Shown piece after piece: positions 25,282-34,876 of a DNA stretch of 64,000 nucleotides. Each line of letters starts with the position of its first letter. Position 1 is the stretch's first letter. Both the position numbers and the translations under genes were made by a program. Source of the stretch: Geothrix sp. (GTDB lineage Bacteria > Acidobacteriota > Holophagae > Holophagales > Holophagaceae); NCBI GenBank assembly GCA_030681515.1, contig JAUXSE010000063.1, forward strand, positions 62,001 through 126,000, given 5' to 3'. The notes under the pieces were generated by a model, which had not been told where the DNA came from, made no database searches, and saw only the letters and a program-made list of their open reading frames with translations.

Positions 25282-28200
25282 AACGATCGCCACCTTGGAT
25301 TCAAGGCCCTGCCTCGCGCCCTCGCTTGGGTGGCGGCGGCAGGGTTCCCATTTGCCTCTTGGAACTGAGCCAGGGCCATCCAAAATTCCGGATCCACAGG
25401 CCGAAGCCGAACCAGGGATCGAGCGAGAGCTTCCCCAGTTTCGCGAAGAATAGATGACGGGCGTGGGTAACCAGTGCGCAACAGGAGCGCAAGGTAACGA
25501 AGTCGTATCGAGCCGTGTACTACTGGGTCTTCGTTACTATTGTCTTCCGGGACGGGCAGTTGATCGGCCTCATGTAAGAACCCGCGAGAATCACGATTCT
25601 GTGCCAGAGCGTGGGCCGCGGCTGAGACGAGAGCATCAGTAAAAAAGGGAGCGACAGTGGACAATGGCACCTGGGCATTCCGGGCTCGCTGGAAAACCTT
25701 GCGTGCATGGTCCACTACGACTCCAGGATCCCGCCCCGCCTGCACCAGAGCCCGGGCCTCGACTGCACGGGCAATAAGGATCCCTCGATAAAAAGAAACG
25801 TGATGAGGCTGAGTCTTCAGTCCTGCCTCGTAGGCCCGCACCGCCACCTCCGCATCGGCTGTGGGATCGCCGCCGGAGGCCACTTCGGCCTTGGCGGCGG
25901 CCTGGGCCACATCCCCCAGGCTCGACTGGAAATAGGACTCCTCGGGATGGGCATCGGCCAGGGTTCGAAGTTCCTGAAGGTAGGCCCCTACGGCCTCGCG
26001 ATCGTAGGTGCCCCGCAGGCGGGCACTGTCAATCCAGGCCTGCAGGGCGGAGCTGCGGATGTTCAGCAGGACGAGGTGCCCGGGCTCAAGGCGGAGGCCC
26101 CGATCCGCGGCGGCCATGGCTTCCTTCAGCCGCGGCGAGGGATCCTCGCCCCGGCTCAGGATCCGGAGGCCCTCCGTCCGAAGCACCGAGGCCTGGGCCG
26201 TGCAGGCCTCGACTTCGGCGGGATCCCGGCGCAAAGCCTCGTCCGCGTCCGCCTGGGCCTGGATCAGCCAGGCCGCCGGATCCATCTCGCGGAAGGTGAG
26301 GTGCCGGGCCATCTCCCCCCGCGCCCGGGCGCGCCAGGCCAGGGGCTGGGCGGCGGCGGGCTCCAGCCGGGCCCAGCGATCGGCCACGGCCACCTGGGCG
26401 AGCACGGGTCCTTGCGGATCCGCCCCGGACTGCCAGCCGAGAGCCACGGCCTCCTGCCAGCGGCGCATGTCGAGGCGCAGAAGCTCGATGTCACAGGGCG
26501 CCCGGAGTTCCGCCTCGGCCAGGGCCCGGCCCGCCGCCTCCAGGGCGGGCCTCGCGGCCTGTTCCCCTTGGGCCGACCGCGCCTGGGCCAGCCAGCCCTC
26601 CGCCTCCAGCCGCAGCGCCTCGTAGAACCACGGGGCCTGGGCCTGGGCCTCCCGCGCCAGCCGGACAGCCTCCTGCGGCTGTCCCTCCATCAGCATGAGC
26701 AGCCCCGCACGGAAGCCCGGAGGCTCCAGGCTGGCATCGGCGCCGTGGCGCAGCCAATCGGCGGCGGGAATCCGCAGCGTTCGCTTCAGCTCGTCCAGCC
26801 GCCGCTGCCTCAGATCGGGATCCGGCAGGGCGTAGGCCTTGCCCAGCTCGACCTGGTAGATGGCCGCCAGGGCCCGGCCCAGCGCGTGGGCCGCCTCCGG
26901 CGCCCGGAAGCCCATGGACCAGGCCCGTTCCAGTTGCACGCGCGCCCCGGTTGGATCGTCCAGGGCCAGGCGGGCCCGCCCCAGGGCATAGGCGCCCGGC
27001 GCCTCCGCCAGCGGCCCGGCGGCCTGGACTTCCTGGGAGAGGGCAGCGACCCGGGCGCGGAGATCGGCCTGGTCGCGGGTGAGGTCCCGCGCCGGCTGGA
27101 TCCGCAGGTAGCGCGCCAGGGCCTCGATGCGCTCCGCCGCCTGGGCGAAGCGCTGGGCATGGGCCGCCTGGGCCCGGGCCCGCAACCGTTCCCGCACGGC
27201 GAGGCCGCCGAAGACCGCGATGCTGAGGCATACCACGGTCGAGGCCGTCACCAGGGCCTTCCGCTTCTGGGCCCAGTGGACGACGCGCTCGACCGCCGTG
27301 GCGGCACGGGCCTGGATGGGCTCGCCATCCAGGATGCGCTGGAGGTCCTCCCCCAGGGCCCGGGCCGTGGCGTAGCGGCGGCACGGATCCTTCTGGAGGC
27401 AGGTGAGCACGGCGGTATCGAGGTCCGCCGGGATCGTGGGCACCCTGCGGCGCAGGGGCACCGGATCGTCCTTCACGATCCGCGCCATGCAATCGAGGCC
27501 CACGCCTCCGAAGGGCGGCCCCCCGGCCAGCAGCGCATACAGGGTGGCCCCCAGGGAGTAGACATCCGAGCGGCGGTCCAGCAGGGCGGTGTTCCCCCGG
27601 GCCTGCTCGGGGGACATGTAGCTCACGGTGCCCATCACCCGTCCGGTCTCCGTGAGCCCCGCGCCCTCGGCCCCCCGGGCCAGCCCGAAATCGAGCACGC
27701 AGGCCCGGGTGGACCCATCCTCCGTACGATCCACCATGAGGTTGGCCGGCTTCAGATCGCGGTGGACGAGGCCCACCCGGTGGGCCGCGTGGACGCCTTC
27801 GCAGACTTCGACCATGTGGCGCAGCAGCGCCTCCAGCGGCAGGGTGGCCGCGGCCTTCTGAAGGGTCTCGCCCCGGAGGAACTGCATGGCGATGTAGGGC
27901 TGCCCGCGCCATTCGCCCACCTCGTACACCCGGCACACGTTCGGATGGTCCACCCGGGCCTGGAGCTGGGCCTCCTGGATGAACCGCTGGATGAGATCGG
28001 GATCGTCGCGCCGCAGGAGCTTCAGGGCCACCACCCGGCGGAGCTGCGGGTCCGTGGCCCGGAAGATGCGCCCCATGCCCCCTTCCCCGAGCAGTTCGAG
28101 GGATTCGAAGCGGCCCCAGTGGTCGAGGGTCCGCGCCCGGAAGACCCCGCCCTGCCGGAATCCGGCGGATGGAAAAACCGCCTCCGGACCCGGCGGGGGC

Positions 28201-28478
28201 GAAGAGGTCCGGGGCCCGGCCTCCGTCGGCACCCCATCGCCGGCGCCGGGTCCGGCCTCTTCGCGGGAACTGGGCGTCTTCGAGGTGATATCCACGGACC
28301 AGTGGCTGGCCTCCGCGGCCTCCATGTCGGCCAGATCCTCCGCGAGTCTCCGGCGGTCGCCCGCGTCCAGGCGCCCGGAGGCGATCAGGGCGTCCAGGCT
28401 GCCCTCCAGGGCATCCGCGGGTTCGATGCGCCCACGGGCCACGGCCAGGGCCAGCACCCGCTCGTCAGCAGTCGCCAT
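25278..28478 (-). CDS. Membrane-anchored Ser/Thr protein kinase with C-terminal TPR-type sensor region
   Basis: 1066 residues from the ATG at 28478 (an in-frame ATG at 28520 is possible; neither has a strong site). After a ~100-residue acidic/proline linker comes a complete Hanks kinase: GEGGMG loop from 131, K153, HRDLKPAN (H239-D241), DFG 263-265 and GTVSYMSPEQ. A single membrane helix (VTASTVVCLSIAVFGGLAV, ~410-430) precedes ~600 residues of helical repeats (TPR-like, many A-x-A-L pairs) predicted outside the membrane. This is the layout of kinase/TPR sensors common in Acidobacteriota. The opposite neighbours are the repeat-family genes and an ABC importer. Confidence 0.92.
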   Translation of the reverse strand: MATADERVLALAVARGRIEPADALEGSLDALIASGRLDAGDRRRLAEDLADMEAAEASHWSVDITSKTPSSREEAGPGAGDGVPTEAGPRTSSPPPGPEAVFPSAGFRQGGVFRARTLDHWGRFESLELLGEGGMGRIFRATDPQLRRVVALKLLRRDDPDLIQRFIQEAQLQARVDHPNVCRVYEVGEWRGQPYIAMQFLRGETLQKAAATLPLEALLRHMVEVCEGVHAAHRVGLVHRDLKPANLMVDRTEDGSTRACVLDFGLARGAEGAGLTETGRVMGTVSYMSPEQARGNTALLDRRSDVYSLGATLYALLAGGPPFGGVGLDCMARIVKDDPVPLRRRVPTIPADLDTAVLTCLQKDPCRRYATARALGEDLQRILDGEPIQARAATAVERVVHWAQKRKALVTASTVVCLSIAVFGGLAVRERLRARAQAAHAQRFAQAAERIEALARYLRIQPARDLTRDQADLRARVAALSQEVQAAGPLAEAPGAYALGRARLALDDPTGARVQLERAWSMGFRAPEAAHALGRALAAIYQVELGKAYALPDPDLRQRRLDELKRTLRIPAADWLRHGADASLEPPGFRAGLLMLMEGQPQEAVRLAREAQAQAPWFYEALRLEAEGWLAQARSAQGEQAARPALEAAGRALAEAELRAPCDIELLRLDMRRWQEAVALGWQSGADPQGPVLAQVAVADRWARLEPAAAQPLAWRARARGEMARHLTFREMDPAAWLIQAQADADEALRRDPAEVEACTAQASVLRTEGLRILSRGEDPSPRLKEAMAAADRGLRLEPGHLVLLNIRSSALQAWIDSARLRGTYDREAVGAYLQELRTLADAHPEESYFQSSLGDVAQAAAKAEVASGGDPTADAEVAVRAYEAGLKTQPHHVSFYRGILIARAVEARALVQAGRDPGVVVDHARKVFQRARNAQVPLSTVAPFFTDALVSAAAHALAQNRDSRGFLHEADQLPVPEDNSNEDPVVHGSIRLRYLALLLRTGYPRPSSILRETGEALARSLVRLRPVDPEFWMALAQFQEANGNPAAATQARARGRALNPRWRSF

Positions 28479-28781
28479 GGCGGCCCGTTCGCACGATCTC
28501 ACTCCTGGATGGGCATCCATGGTGACCCCATCCGCGCCGGGCGTGAAGGGCAGGACCCCGCCCGCGGGTTGACCGGCCCCAACCCCGGGGTCAGACTGGC
28601 CCCTGGCCCTGGCGCCGGAAAGGAGGTTCGATGGGACGACAATCCGACCTCTCCGAACCTCCGTCGAGCCGCGCCGCCCGCTGAGGCGGCTTCCCGCCGC
28701 TCTTTCCGCTCCCCCGAATCCGCACCCTGAACGGGATGGCGGCGCCTCTTCCCGCGTCGCATCCGCTCCTCCGGACCGGCC
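28479..28781. promoter_or_regulatory. Divergent promoter region between the kinase and ABC importer operon
   Basis: A 303-base GC-rich gap between divergent genes. The GACCCCGGGGTTGGGGCC-like dyad near 28573-28595 and the sequence around 28560 are the only structure I can see. No standard promoter is legible. The region must drive the kinase on one side and the permease gene on the other. Confidence 0.25.
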
Positions 28782-30530
28782 ATGATCCATCGCTTGCTCG
28801 ACACCGTATGGGGCCAGGCGACCAACCTGCTCACCGCGCCCATCCGCCATCGCCGGTGGATTGACCTGCTCGTGCTCGCCGCGCTCGTGGGCACCCTCGC
28901 GGCCCTTTGGCTCGTGGGCCACCAGTGGACCTCGGTGCAACGCCCCACGGTGGAGATCTCCCTCAGCGTCTGGGCCCTTCCGCAGTACCTGCTGCTGTCG
29001 CTGATCCGCGCCATCGCCGCCTATGTCATCTCGCTGGCCTTCACCCTGGTGGTGGCCTACTGGGCCGCCAAGGATCCCCGGGCCGAGCGCGTGCTGGTGC
29101 CCATCCTGGACATCCTCCAGAGCGTGCCCCTGCTGGCCTTTCTGCCGGGCGTGCTGCTGCTGATGCTCACCCTGTTCCCCCGCAGCAACATCGGGCTGGA
29201 GTTGTCGGCCATCCTCCTCCTCGTCACCTGCCAGGCCTGGAACATGGCCTTCAGCTTCTACCAGTCGCTGAAGACCCTGCCCAAGGATCTGGAAGAGACG
29301 GCGGGGCTCTACGGCTTCACCTGGCTCCAGAAGCTGCGCTGGCTGGAGATCCCCTTCGCCACGCCGGGCCTGGTGTGGAACTCCATGGTGAGCGTGGCCA
29401 ACAGCTGGTTCTTCCTCATGTCCGCCGAAGCCTTCAAGGCCGGGGACAAGAACTTCCAGCTCCCGGGCGTGGGGTCCTACATGTACACGGCCGTGGAGCA
29501 GGGGAATGCCCGCGCCCAGGTCTACGCCATCCTCACCATGCTGGCCCTGGTGGTGCTGCTGGATCAGCTGGTCTGGCGGCCCGTGGTGGCCTGGTCCCAG
29601 CGGTTCCAGGTGGACGAGAACGCCGAGGTGGATCCCGGCGATAACTGGCTGTTGCGCTTCATGCGCCGTTCCCGCCTCCTCCGGTGGCTGGAGGTCAAGC
29701 GCAACCAGCGGCTGCACCAGCGGCGCCCGCGGCCGGTCCTCCTCCGCCGGGCCGAGGAAGGGTTCAAGCGCCCGGGACGCCTCGGGCCCTGGTTCGCCAC
29801 CTCGGCCATGGTGGGGATGCTCGCGCTCCTGGCCCTGGGCGGGCTTTCGGTGGTCCGGCTGCTGGCGGACGTGAGCCCCTCCCAGTGGCTGCACCTGCTG
29901 AAGGCCGGCGGAGCCTCGCTTTCCCGGGTGCTCCTGTCCACCTTCCTGGCCACCCTCTGGACGCTGCCCGTGGGCCTCTGGATCGGCATGTCGCCGAAGT
30001 GGTCGCGGCGCCTCCAGTCCGTGGTGCAGGTGGCCGCGGCCTTTCCGTCCTCCCTGATCTTCGCCAGCCTCATCCTGGTCTTCCAGGGCCTGGGGATCGG
30101 GCTGGGCGCCAGCTGCGTGCTGCTGATGGTCCTCTCCACCCAGTGGTACCTGCTGTTCAACATCATCGCGGGGGCCCAGACCATTCCCGCCGACCTGCGC
30201 GAGGCTTCCCGGGCCTACCGCTTGTCCCTGTGGCGGCGCTGCTGGACCCTGTATTTCCCGGCGGTGTTCCCCTTCCTGGTCACGGGCTGGGTCACGGCCA
30301 CGGGCGGCGCCTGGAACGCGAGCATCATCACCGAGATCGTCACCGCCAAGCACCAGACGCTGCGCACCTTCGGGCTCGGAGCCGAGGTGGTCATGGCCAC
30401 CGACCAGGGTTCCATGCCCCACCTGGCCGCCAGCGCCCTGCTCATGGCGGGCATCGTCGTCCTCTTCAACCGCCTCGTCTGGGGCCCCCTCTACCGGCTG
30501 GCGGAAACCCGCTATGCCCTGAACCGCTGA
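28782..30530 (+). CDS. ABC transporter permease with two BPD (NitT/TauT-type) membrane domains fused
   Basis: 582 residues. Residues ~25-270 form one transmembrane permease domain with the EAA-type loop DLEETAGLYGFTWLQKLRWLEIPFA; residues ~350-575 form the second with DLREASRAYRLSLWRRCWTLYFPAVF. A basic linker (RRRPRPVLLRR region) joins them. This is the fused form of a nitrate/sulfonate/bicarbonate-type importer, normally two permease chains. The ATPase gene follows after 7 bases. No periplasmic binding protein is encoded next to it. Confidence 0.93.
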   Translation: MIHRLLDTVWGQATNLLTAPIRHRRWIDLLVLAALVGTLAALWLVGHQWTSVQRPTVEISLSVWALPQYLLLSLIRAIAAYVISLAFTLVVAYWAAKDPRAERVLVPILDILQSVPLLAFLPGVLLLMLTLFPRSNIGLELSAILLLVTCQAWNMAFSFYQSLKTLPKDLEETAGLYGFTWLQKLRWLEIPFATPGLVWNSMVSVANSWFFLMSAEAFKAGDKNFQLPGVGSYMYTAVEQGNARAQVYAILTMLALVVLLDQLVWRPVVAWSQRFQVDENAEVDPGDNWLLRFMRRSRLLRWLEVKRNQRLHQRRPRPVLLRRAEEGFKRPGRLGPWFATSAMVGMLALLALGGLSVVRLLADVSPSQWLHLLKAGGASLSRVLLSTFLATLWTLPVGLWIGMSPKWSRRLQSVVQVAAAFPSSLIFASLILVFQGLGIGLGASCVLLMVLSTQWYLLFNIIAGAQTIPADLREASRAYRLSLWRRCWTLYFPAVFPFLVTGWVTATGGAWNASIITEIVTAKHQTLRTFGLGAEVVMATDQGSMPHLAASALLMAGIVVLFNRLVWGPLYRLAETRYALNR

Positions 30531-30537
30531 GGTGGAT

Positions 30538-31836
30538 ATGTCGCTCAACCACGGTGTTCCCGTCTGCGAACTGCGCGGCATCCAGATGCGCTTCTCCGGC
30601 CCCCGGGGCAAGGTGCAGCGCGTGCTGGAGGACATCCGCCTCGACGTGCGGCCCGAGGAGATCCTTTCGATCATCGGCCCCAACGGTTCCGGCAAGTCCA
30701 CCCTGCTGCGGATCCTCTCCGGCCTGCTGGAGCCCTCCCAGGGCGAGGTCCGGTTCCACGGCGAGCGGCTGGAGGGCCTGAATCCCGGTGTGGCCATGGT
30801 GTTCCAGAGCTTTGCCATCTATCCCTGGATGACGGTCGAGGAGAACGTCCGGGTGGTGCTCCGGGCCCGGGAACTGCCGGAAAGCGAGGTGCGCGAACGG
30901 GCCCACCAGGCCATCCGCAAGGTCGGTCTGGAGGGCTTCGAGGAGGCCTTCCCCCGCGAGTTGTCCCGCGGCACCAAGCAGCGCGTGGGCGTGGCCCGGG
31001 CCCTGGCGGTGGATCCGGAGATCCTCGTCATGGACGAGCCCTTCAGCCAGGTGGACGCCCTCACCGCGGAAGCGCTCCGCGCGGAGATCCTGGACATCTG
31101 GGCCGACAAGGAACGCAACCCGTCCGCCATCGTGATGGTGAGCCAGTCCATCCGCGAGGCGCTGCTCATGGGCGACCGCGTGGCCGTGCTGTCCGGCAGT
31201 CCCGGCACCCTGCGCACCATCGTGGACGTGCCCCTGCCCCGCCCCCGGGACAGCCGCTCGCAGGAATTCATGAAGCTGGTGGACCACCTCCACGACATCA
31301 TCACCAGCGCCGAACTGCCGGATGTCCTGGTCACAGCCCCCGTGCCCAGCGCCGCCTCCCAGGAGGACCAGGTAGAACCCCTGCCCATGGTGCAGAGCGC
31401 CGACATCCTGGGCCTCCTGGAGTTCCTGGAGACCCAGATCGGCGCCAGCGACCTGTTCCTGGTGGCCTCGCACACCCATGTGCCCTTCGAGAAAGTGATC
31501 ACCACCGTGAAGGCGGCCGAGATGCTGGACCTGGTTGACACGCCCAAACGCGCCGTGCTGCTCACGCCCCTGGGGAAGCGGTTCGTGAATGCCAATATGG
31601 ACGACCGCAAGGACCTCTGGCGCGCCCAGCTGCTCGAACTCCGGCTGTTCCGCGTCGTGCGGGACATGATGGATCTGGAGGATGGCGAGCTGCCCAAGGA
31701 GGCGCTCCTCCAGGAACTGGCCACCCGGCTTCCCATGGAGGATCCCGAGCAGACCTTCGAGACCATCGTCGCCTGGGGCCGCTTCGGCGAGCTCTTCGCC
31801 TACCGTGAGGAGCGCGGCGTCCTCACGCCTGAATAG
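30538..31836 (+). CDS. ABC transporter ATP-binding protein with C-terminal AAA-associated domain
   Basis: 432 residues; ATG at 30538 with GAGG upstream (a GTG at 30532 is possible). Walker A is GPNGSGKST (47-55), the signature ELSRGTKQRVG is degenerate (LSRGT for LSGGQ, 142-146), and Walker B is ILVMDEPF with D166/E167. After residue ~290 a second domain (MVQSADILGLLEFLETQIG...) matches the AAA-associated C-terminal domain found on NitT/TauT-type ATPases. It energises the fused permease upstream. Its stop overlaps the convergent exporter gene by 14 bases. Confidence 0.92.
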   Translation: MSLNHGVPVCELRGIQMRFSGPRGKVQRVLEDIRLDVRPEEILSIIGPNGSGKSTLLRILSGLLEPSQGEVRFHGERLEGLNPGVAMVFQSFAIYPWMTVEENVRVVLRARELPESEVRERAHQAIRKVGLEGFEEAFPRELSRGTKQRVGVARALAVDPEILVMDEPFSQVDALTAEALRAEILDIWADKERNPSAIVMVSQSIREALLMGDRVAVLSGSPGTLRTIVDVPLPRPRDSRSQEFMKLVDHLHDIITSAELPDVLVTAPVPSAASQEDQVEPLPMVQSADILGLLEFLETQIGASDLFLVASHTHVPFEKVITTVKAAEMLDLVDTPKRAVLLTPLGKRFVNANMDDRKDLWRAQLLELRLFRVVRDMMDLEDGELPKEALLQELATRLPMEDPEQTFETIVAWGRFGELFAYREERGVLTPE

Positions 31837-32725
31837 TCCTTTTTGGGGCCGCTGGCGGCGTGAAGGCGCAGGTCGCCACGCCCGCCAGCACCAGGAGGGT
31901 GCCCAGGCCCTGCACGGGACGCACGGTCTCGGACAGCAGGAGCCATCCGAGGATCACCGTGGCCACCGGCTGGACCATCAGGCCCATGACGCCCAGGTTG
32001 GTGGGAAGGTGGCCCATGCCCCAGGTGATGAGCCACCAGGCCAGGACCTGGATCACCAGGCCCAGGCCGAGCAGCGCCCACCAGGATCGCGCCGGGTAGC
32101 CGCTGAAGGCCTCGCCCTGGACCCAGCCCAGGGCGCCGAAGAGCGCCGTGCAGCAGAGGACCACCCAGAACAGCGCTTCGGGGGCGCTGAGATCCTGCCG
32201 GGCCCGGCCCAGGGCCAGGGTGAATGCGCCGTAGGCCAGGGAGGCCAGGGCCCCCAGCAGCTCCCCCAGTCCGGTCCCCCAGCGGGCGCCCTTGGCCAGG
32301 CCCAGCACCAGGGCTCCGGCCAGGGCCAGGAGCACCCCGGCCCAGAACCGGCGGCGCAGCCGGGCCCCCAGCCAGAGGACGGATACCACCGCCACCCAGA
32401 TGGGCGCCAGGGAGACCAGCAGGGTGGCGTTGGCGGCGCTGGTGTGATGGAGGGCCGTATGCCACATCCAGAGGTCGAGCACGAAGCAGAACCCCGCCGC
32501 GAGCGCCCAGAGGCGGGCCCGGCCCGTGGCGGGGCGGCCCGTCCCCCGGGCCATCCAGGCCACGAAGGGCAGCGCGAAGGCCATGCGGTAGAAGCCCACG
32601 GCCAGGGGCCCCGCCGGCGAGGCCCAGCGCACCAGCATGGCGGCGAACCCCAGCAGGGAGGCCCCCAGGAGCAGGGCGGCGAGCCCCCGCGCGTCCGGCC
32701 CATCCGGTCGTTCGGATCCATCCAT
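31823..32725 (-). CDS. EamA/DMT family transporter (drug/metabolite exporter)
   Basis: 300 residues with ten predicted membrane helices in two EamA halves (GFYRMAFALPFVAWMARG in the first; LLLSETVRPVQGLGTLLVLAGVA in the second). The family exports amino acids, metabolites or drugs by proton antiport. Substrate is not predictable. The 3' end overlaps the ATPase gene by 14 bases, convergently, and the lone receiver gene lies 24 bases upstream on the same strand. Confidence 0.9.
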   Translation of the reverse strand: MDGSERPDGPDARGLAALLLGASLLGFAAMLVRWASPAGPLAVGFYRMAFALPFVAWMARGTGRPATGRARLWALAAGFCFVLDLWMWHTALHHTSAANATLLVSLAPIWVAVVSVLWLGARLRRRFWAGVLLALAGALVLGLAKGARWGTGLGELLGALASLAYGAFTLALGRARQDLSAPEALFWVVLCCTALFGALGWVQGEAFSGYPARSWWALLGLGLVIQVLAWWLITWGMGHLPTNLGVMGLMVQPVATVILGWLLLSETVRPVQGLGTLLVLAGVATCAFTPPAAPKRTIQA

Positions 32726-32749
32726 GGATTCAGCCTTCCCCGGTCGTGT

Positions 32750-33121
32750 TCAGTCCGCAAGGGTCCCGGTGACCTTGGCCGCCAGGGCCGAGGCCTCCAC
32801 CGGTTTCAGCAGGAATCCCGAGATGCCCATCTGCTTCATGCGCATCAGGCTGGCCTCGTCGCGGTGGGCCGAGACGATGAGGATCGGCAGGTCCCGCAGG
32901 GCCGCATCCTCCCGGCAGGCCCGCACCAGGCTCTCCCCGGGGCAGTCCGGCATGAGGAAATCCGCCAGGAGGAGATCCACCGGGGTCTCCCGGAGCACCT
33001 TCAGCACCTCGAACAGGGAGGTCGGCTCCACCTCCACCACCTCGTGGCCCTGGGCGCGCAGGGCCCCGGCCGCGAAGGCCCGGGCCAGCCGGCTGTCATC
33101 CACGATGGCGATGCGGGGCAT
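32750..33121 (-). CDS. Single-domain response regulator (receiver)
   Basis: 123 residues from the ATG at 33121 with AGGAGG upstream. The CheY-like fold is intact: acidic pair D8-D9, phosphoacceptor D54 (LLLADFLMP), S84 and K106 (LLKPV). There is no output domain and no histidine kinase nearby. It probably relays a signal to a partner elsewhere. Confidence 0.93.
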   Translation of the reverse strand: MPRIAIVDDSRLARAFAAGALRAQGHEVVEVEPTSLFEVLKVLRETPVDLLLADFLMPDCPGESLVRACREDAALRDLPILIVSAHRDEASLMRMKQMGISGFLLKPVEASALAAKVTGTLAD

Positions 33122-33193
33122 GGGCGCCTCCTGATCCCTCATCGTCCACCAGAACCCGGAGATCAACAATGGGGAGGCCTGGAATCGGCAGCC

Positions 33194-34336
33194 TCAATTG
33201 GCCCAGCGCGATACCTGCTCCCACACATCCTCGTCCCGGCATGGGCCGTTGAGCAGGATGGCGAACACGCGCACCTGGCCATCCAGGGTCTGCAGGTAGC
33301 CGCAGAGGCTGGTGACGCGGTCCAGGTGGCCGGTCTTCACCCGCACCCGCCGGGTGAGGTTGGCGTCCTTCATTTTCTGCCGCCAGGGTTCGCCCCCGAT
33401 GATCTTCAGGGACGAAACGAACTCGGGTCCCACTTCGAAGTCGTGGTACGCCCCCCGCAGGATGACCGCCAGGGTGCGGGCCGATAGGCGGTTGTCCTTG
33501 CTGAGGCCCGAGCCGTCCGTGATCCGGACCTGATCCGGTCCCAGGTTGAACGCCGTGCGGTAGAAGGCCTGCACGCGCTGGGTTCCGCGGGGCCAGGAAC
33601 CCGCTCCGAACTTGCGGACCAGCATCTCGATCATGAAATTGTTGGACCACTTGTTGATGTCCATCACCATGGTCCGCAGGGGCGGAGAGGTCCAGGTGGC
33701 CAGCTTGCGCGGGGCGTCCTTCCCGTTGGGCCCCCCCTCGATGGCGATGCCGGCTTCCTGAAGGATCTTCTGGATGGTTTCGCGGGATTGCCGCTCGGGA
33801 TCCGCCACCGGCCGGCCGTCCTCGCCCCGGTTGAAGTTCACGGAAAGCGGCAGCACGGCGGGAAGCGTGTCGGCCGTGGTGTTCTCCCAGCCCGGGGGCG
33901 CCCGCTGGCCGTCGAAGGCGCCCTGGTCCAGGCGGATGGTCCCGGTGACCCGCTGCACGCCCTGACTCTTGAGCACCTGGGCCAGCATCCAGATGCGCTC
34001 GCTGGTGAGCAGGGGATCGCCATCCCCCTTGAAGGTGAGATCCCCCAGCACCACCCCATCCCGGAGGGCGCCCCAGACTTCGGTATCAATGGTGAAGTCG
34101 GGCTTCAGCGTCTTGAGCAGGGCGTAGGTGGTGAGGGCCTTGGTGGTGCTGGCCGGCACCAGGGCGAGATCATCCTGGTACCGTTCGAGGACCTTCCCGG
34201 TACCCGCGTCCCAGATGCCCGCGGACACGGTGACGCCGCGCGACTCCAGGCGCCGGGCCCACTCGCGGACATCCTGGGCGGACAGGGTCAGGGCCGAGAT
34301 TCCGGCCAGGGCCAGGACTTTCCAGGGCACCCTCAC
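33194..34336 (-). CDS. dacB: D-alanyl-D-alanine carboxypeptidase/endopeptidase, PBP4 (S13) family
   Basis: 380 residues starting at a GTG whose GTGA overlaps the stop of the upstream pseudopilin gene. A signal peptide (KVLALAGISALTLSA) leads into the S13 catalytic domain: S63-x2-K66 (STTK), S231-N232-N233 and K334-T335-G336, all active-site motifs present. It is shorter than E. coli DacB (477 residues) because the inserted domains are reduced. It acts in the periplasm on peptidoglycan cross-links. Confidence 0.9.
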   Translation of the reverse strand: MRVPWKVLALAGISALTLSAQDVREWARRLESRGVTVSAGIWDAGTGKVLERYQDDLALVPASTTKALTTYALLKTLKPDFTIDTEVWGALRDGVVLGDLTFKGDGDPLLTSERIWMLAQVLKSQGVQRVTGTIRLDQGAFDGQRAPPGWENTTADTLPAVLPLSVNFNRGEDGRPVADPERQSRETIQKILQEAGIAIEGGPNGKDAPRKLATWTSPPLRTMVMDINKWSNNFMIEMLVRKFGAGSWPRGTQRVQAFYRTAFNLGPDQVRITDGSGLSKDNRLSARTLAVILRGAYHDFEVGPEFVSSLKIIGGEPWRQKMKDANLTRRVRVKTGHLDRVTSLCGYLQTLDGQVRVFAILLNGPCRDEDVWEQVSRWAN

Positions 34337-34854
34337 TCCTTCGACACGGCGGGTCTGGCGGCGGTTCCCCCCTTGGGAAGGCCTCCGGCCTTGGCGGCCC
34401 CATCCGTGATCCCAAGCAGGTTCTGGTCCGCCGAGAAGAGCCAGTCCCGGACCAGCGTCTTGTTCTGGTAGATGTGGATGCTGTCCTTGATGCTGCGGCT
34501 GCGCACACCGACGATGGGGAGCCCCTCGGTGTTCCCCGAGGCCCCGGGCTGGACCTGGGTGATGAAGTCCCAGTCACCGCCGGGCGTCATGGGATCCTTG
34601 TACTTCTGGCGGAGGATGCGCGGGCGCACCTTCATCACTTCGTCGAGATCCTTGGGATACCGCCCGGACTTGGCGGCGTAGAGCTTGAGCGCATTGGCGA
34701 TGGCCTCACCCCGGAAGATCAGCTCGGATTCGTTCTCGCGCTGCACCTCCGCGCTCACGAGGGGGGCCGCCTTCATCAGCATCAGGCCCATGACCACCGC
34801 CATCGCCAGGGCGAGGGCCATGGTGAAACCGCGCTGGGTCCGGGTGAGGTGCAT
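34333..34854 (-). CDS. Prepilin-type pseudopilin (type II secretion/type IV pilus-like)
   Basis: 173 residues. The start TRTQRGFTMALALAMAVVMG is a class III signal: basic tail, G before F-T-M, then a hydrophobic helix. The residue after the cleavage site is Phe, but position +5 is Ala, not Glu. A soluble domain with a GRYPKDLDEVMK helix and a PGGDWDFITQVQPG region follows. It overlaps dacB by 4 bases; no secretion ATPase or secretin is nearby, so its machine is encoded elsewhere. Confidence 0.75.
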   Translation of the reverse strand: MHLTRTQRGFTMALALAMAVVMGLMLMKAAPLVSAEVQRENESELIFRGEAIANALKLYAAKSGRYPKDLDEVMKVRPRILRQKYKDPMTPGGDWDFITQVQPGASGNTEGLPIVGVRSRSIKDSIHIYQNKTLVRDWLFSADQNLLGITDGAAKAGGLPKGGTAARPAVSKE

Positions 34855-34876
34855 CGAGCCTCCAGGGGCCAGATTA

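Noticed and set aside
28479-30818. Upstream extension of the 25-28 kb kinase frame
   Set aside because: The extended frame overlaps the ABC permease on the other strand and is low-complexity; the kinase start at 28478 is favoured.
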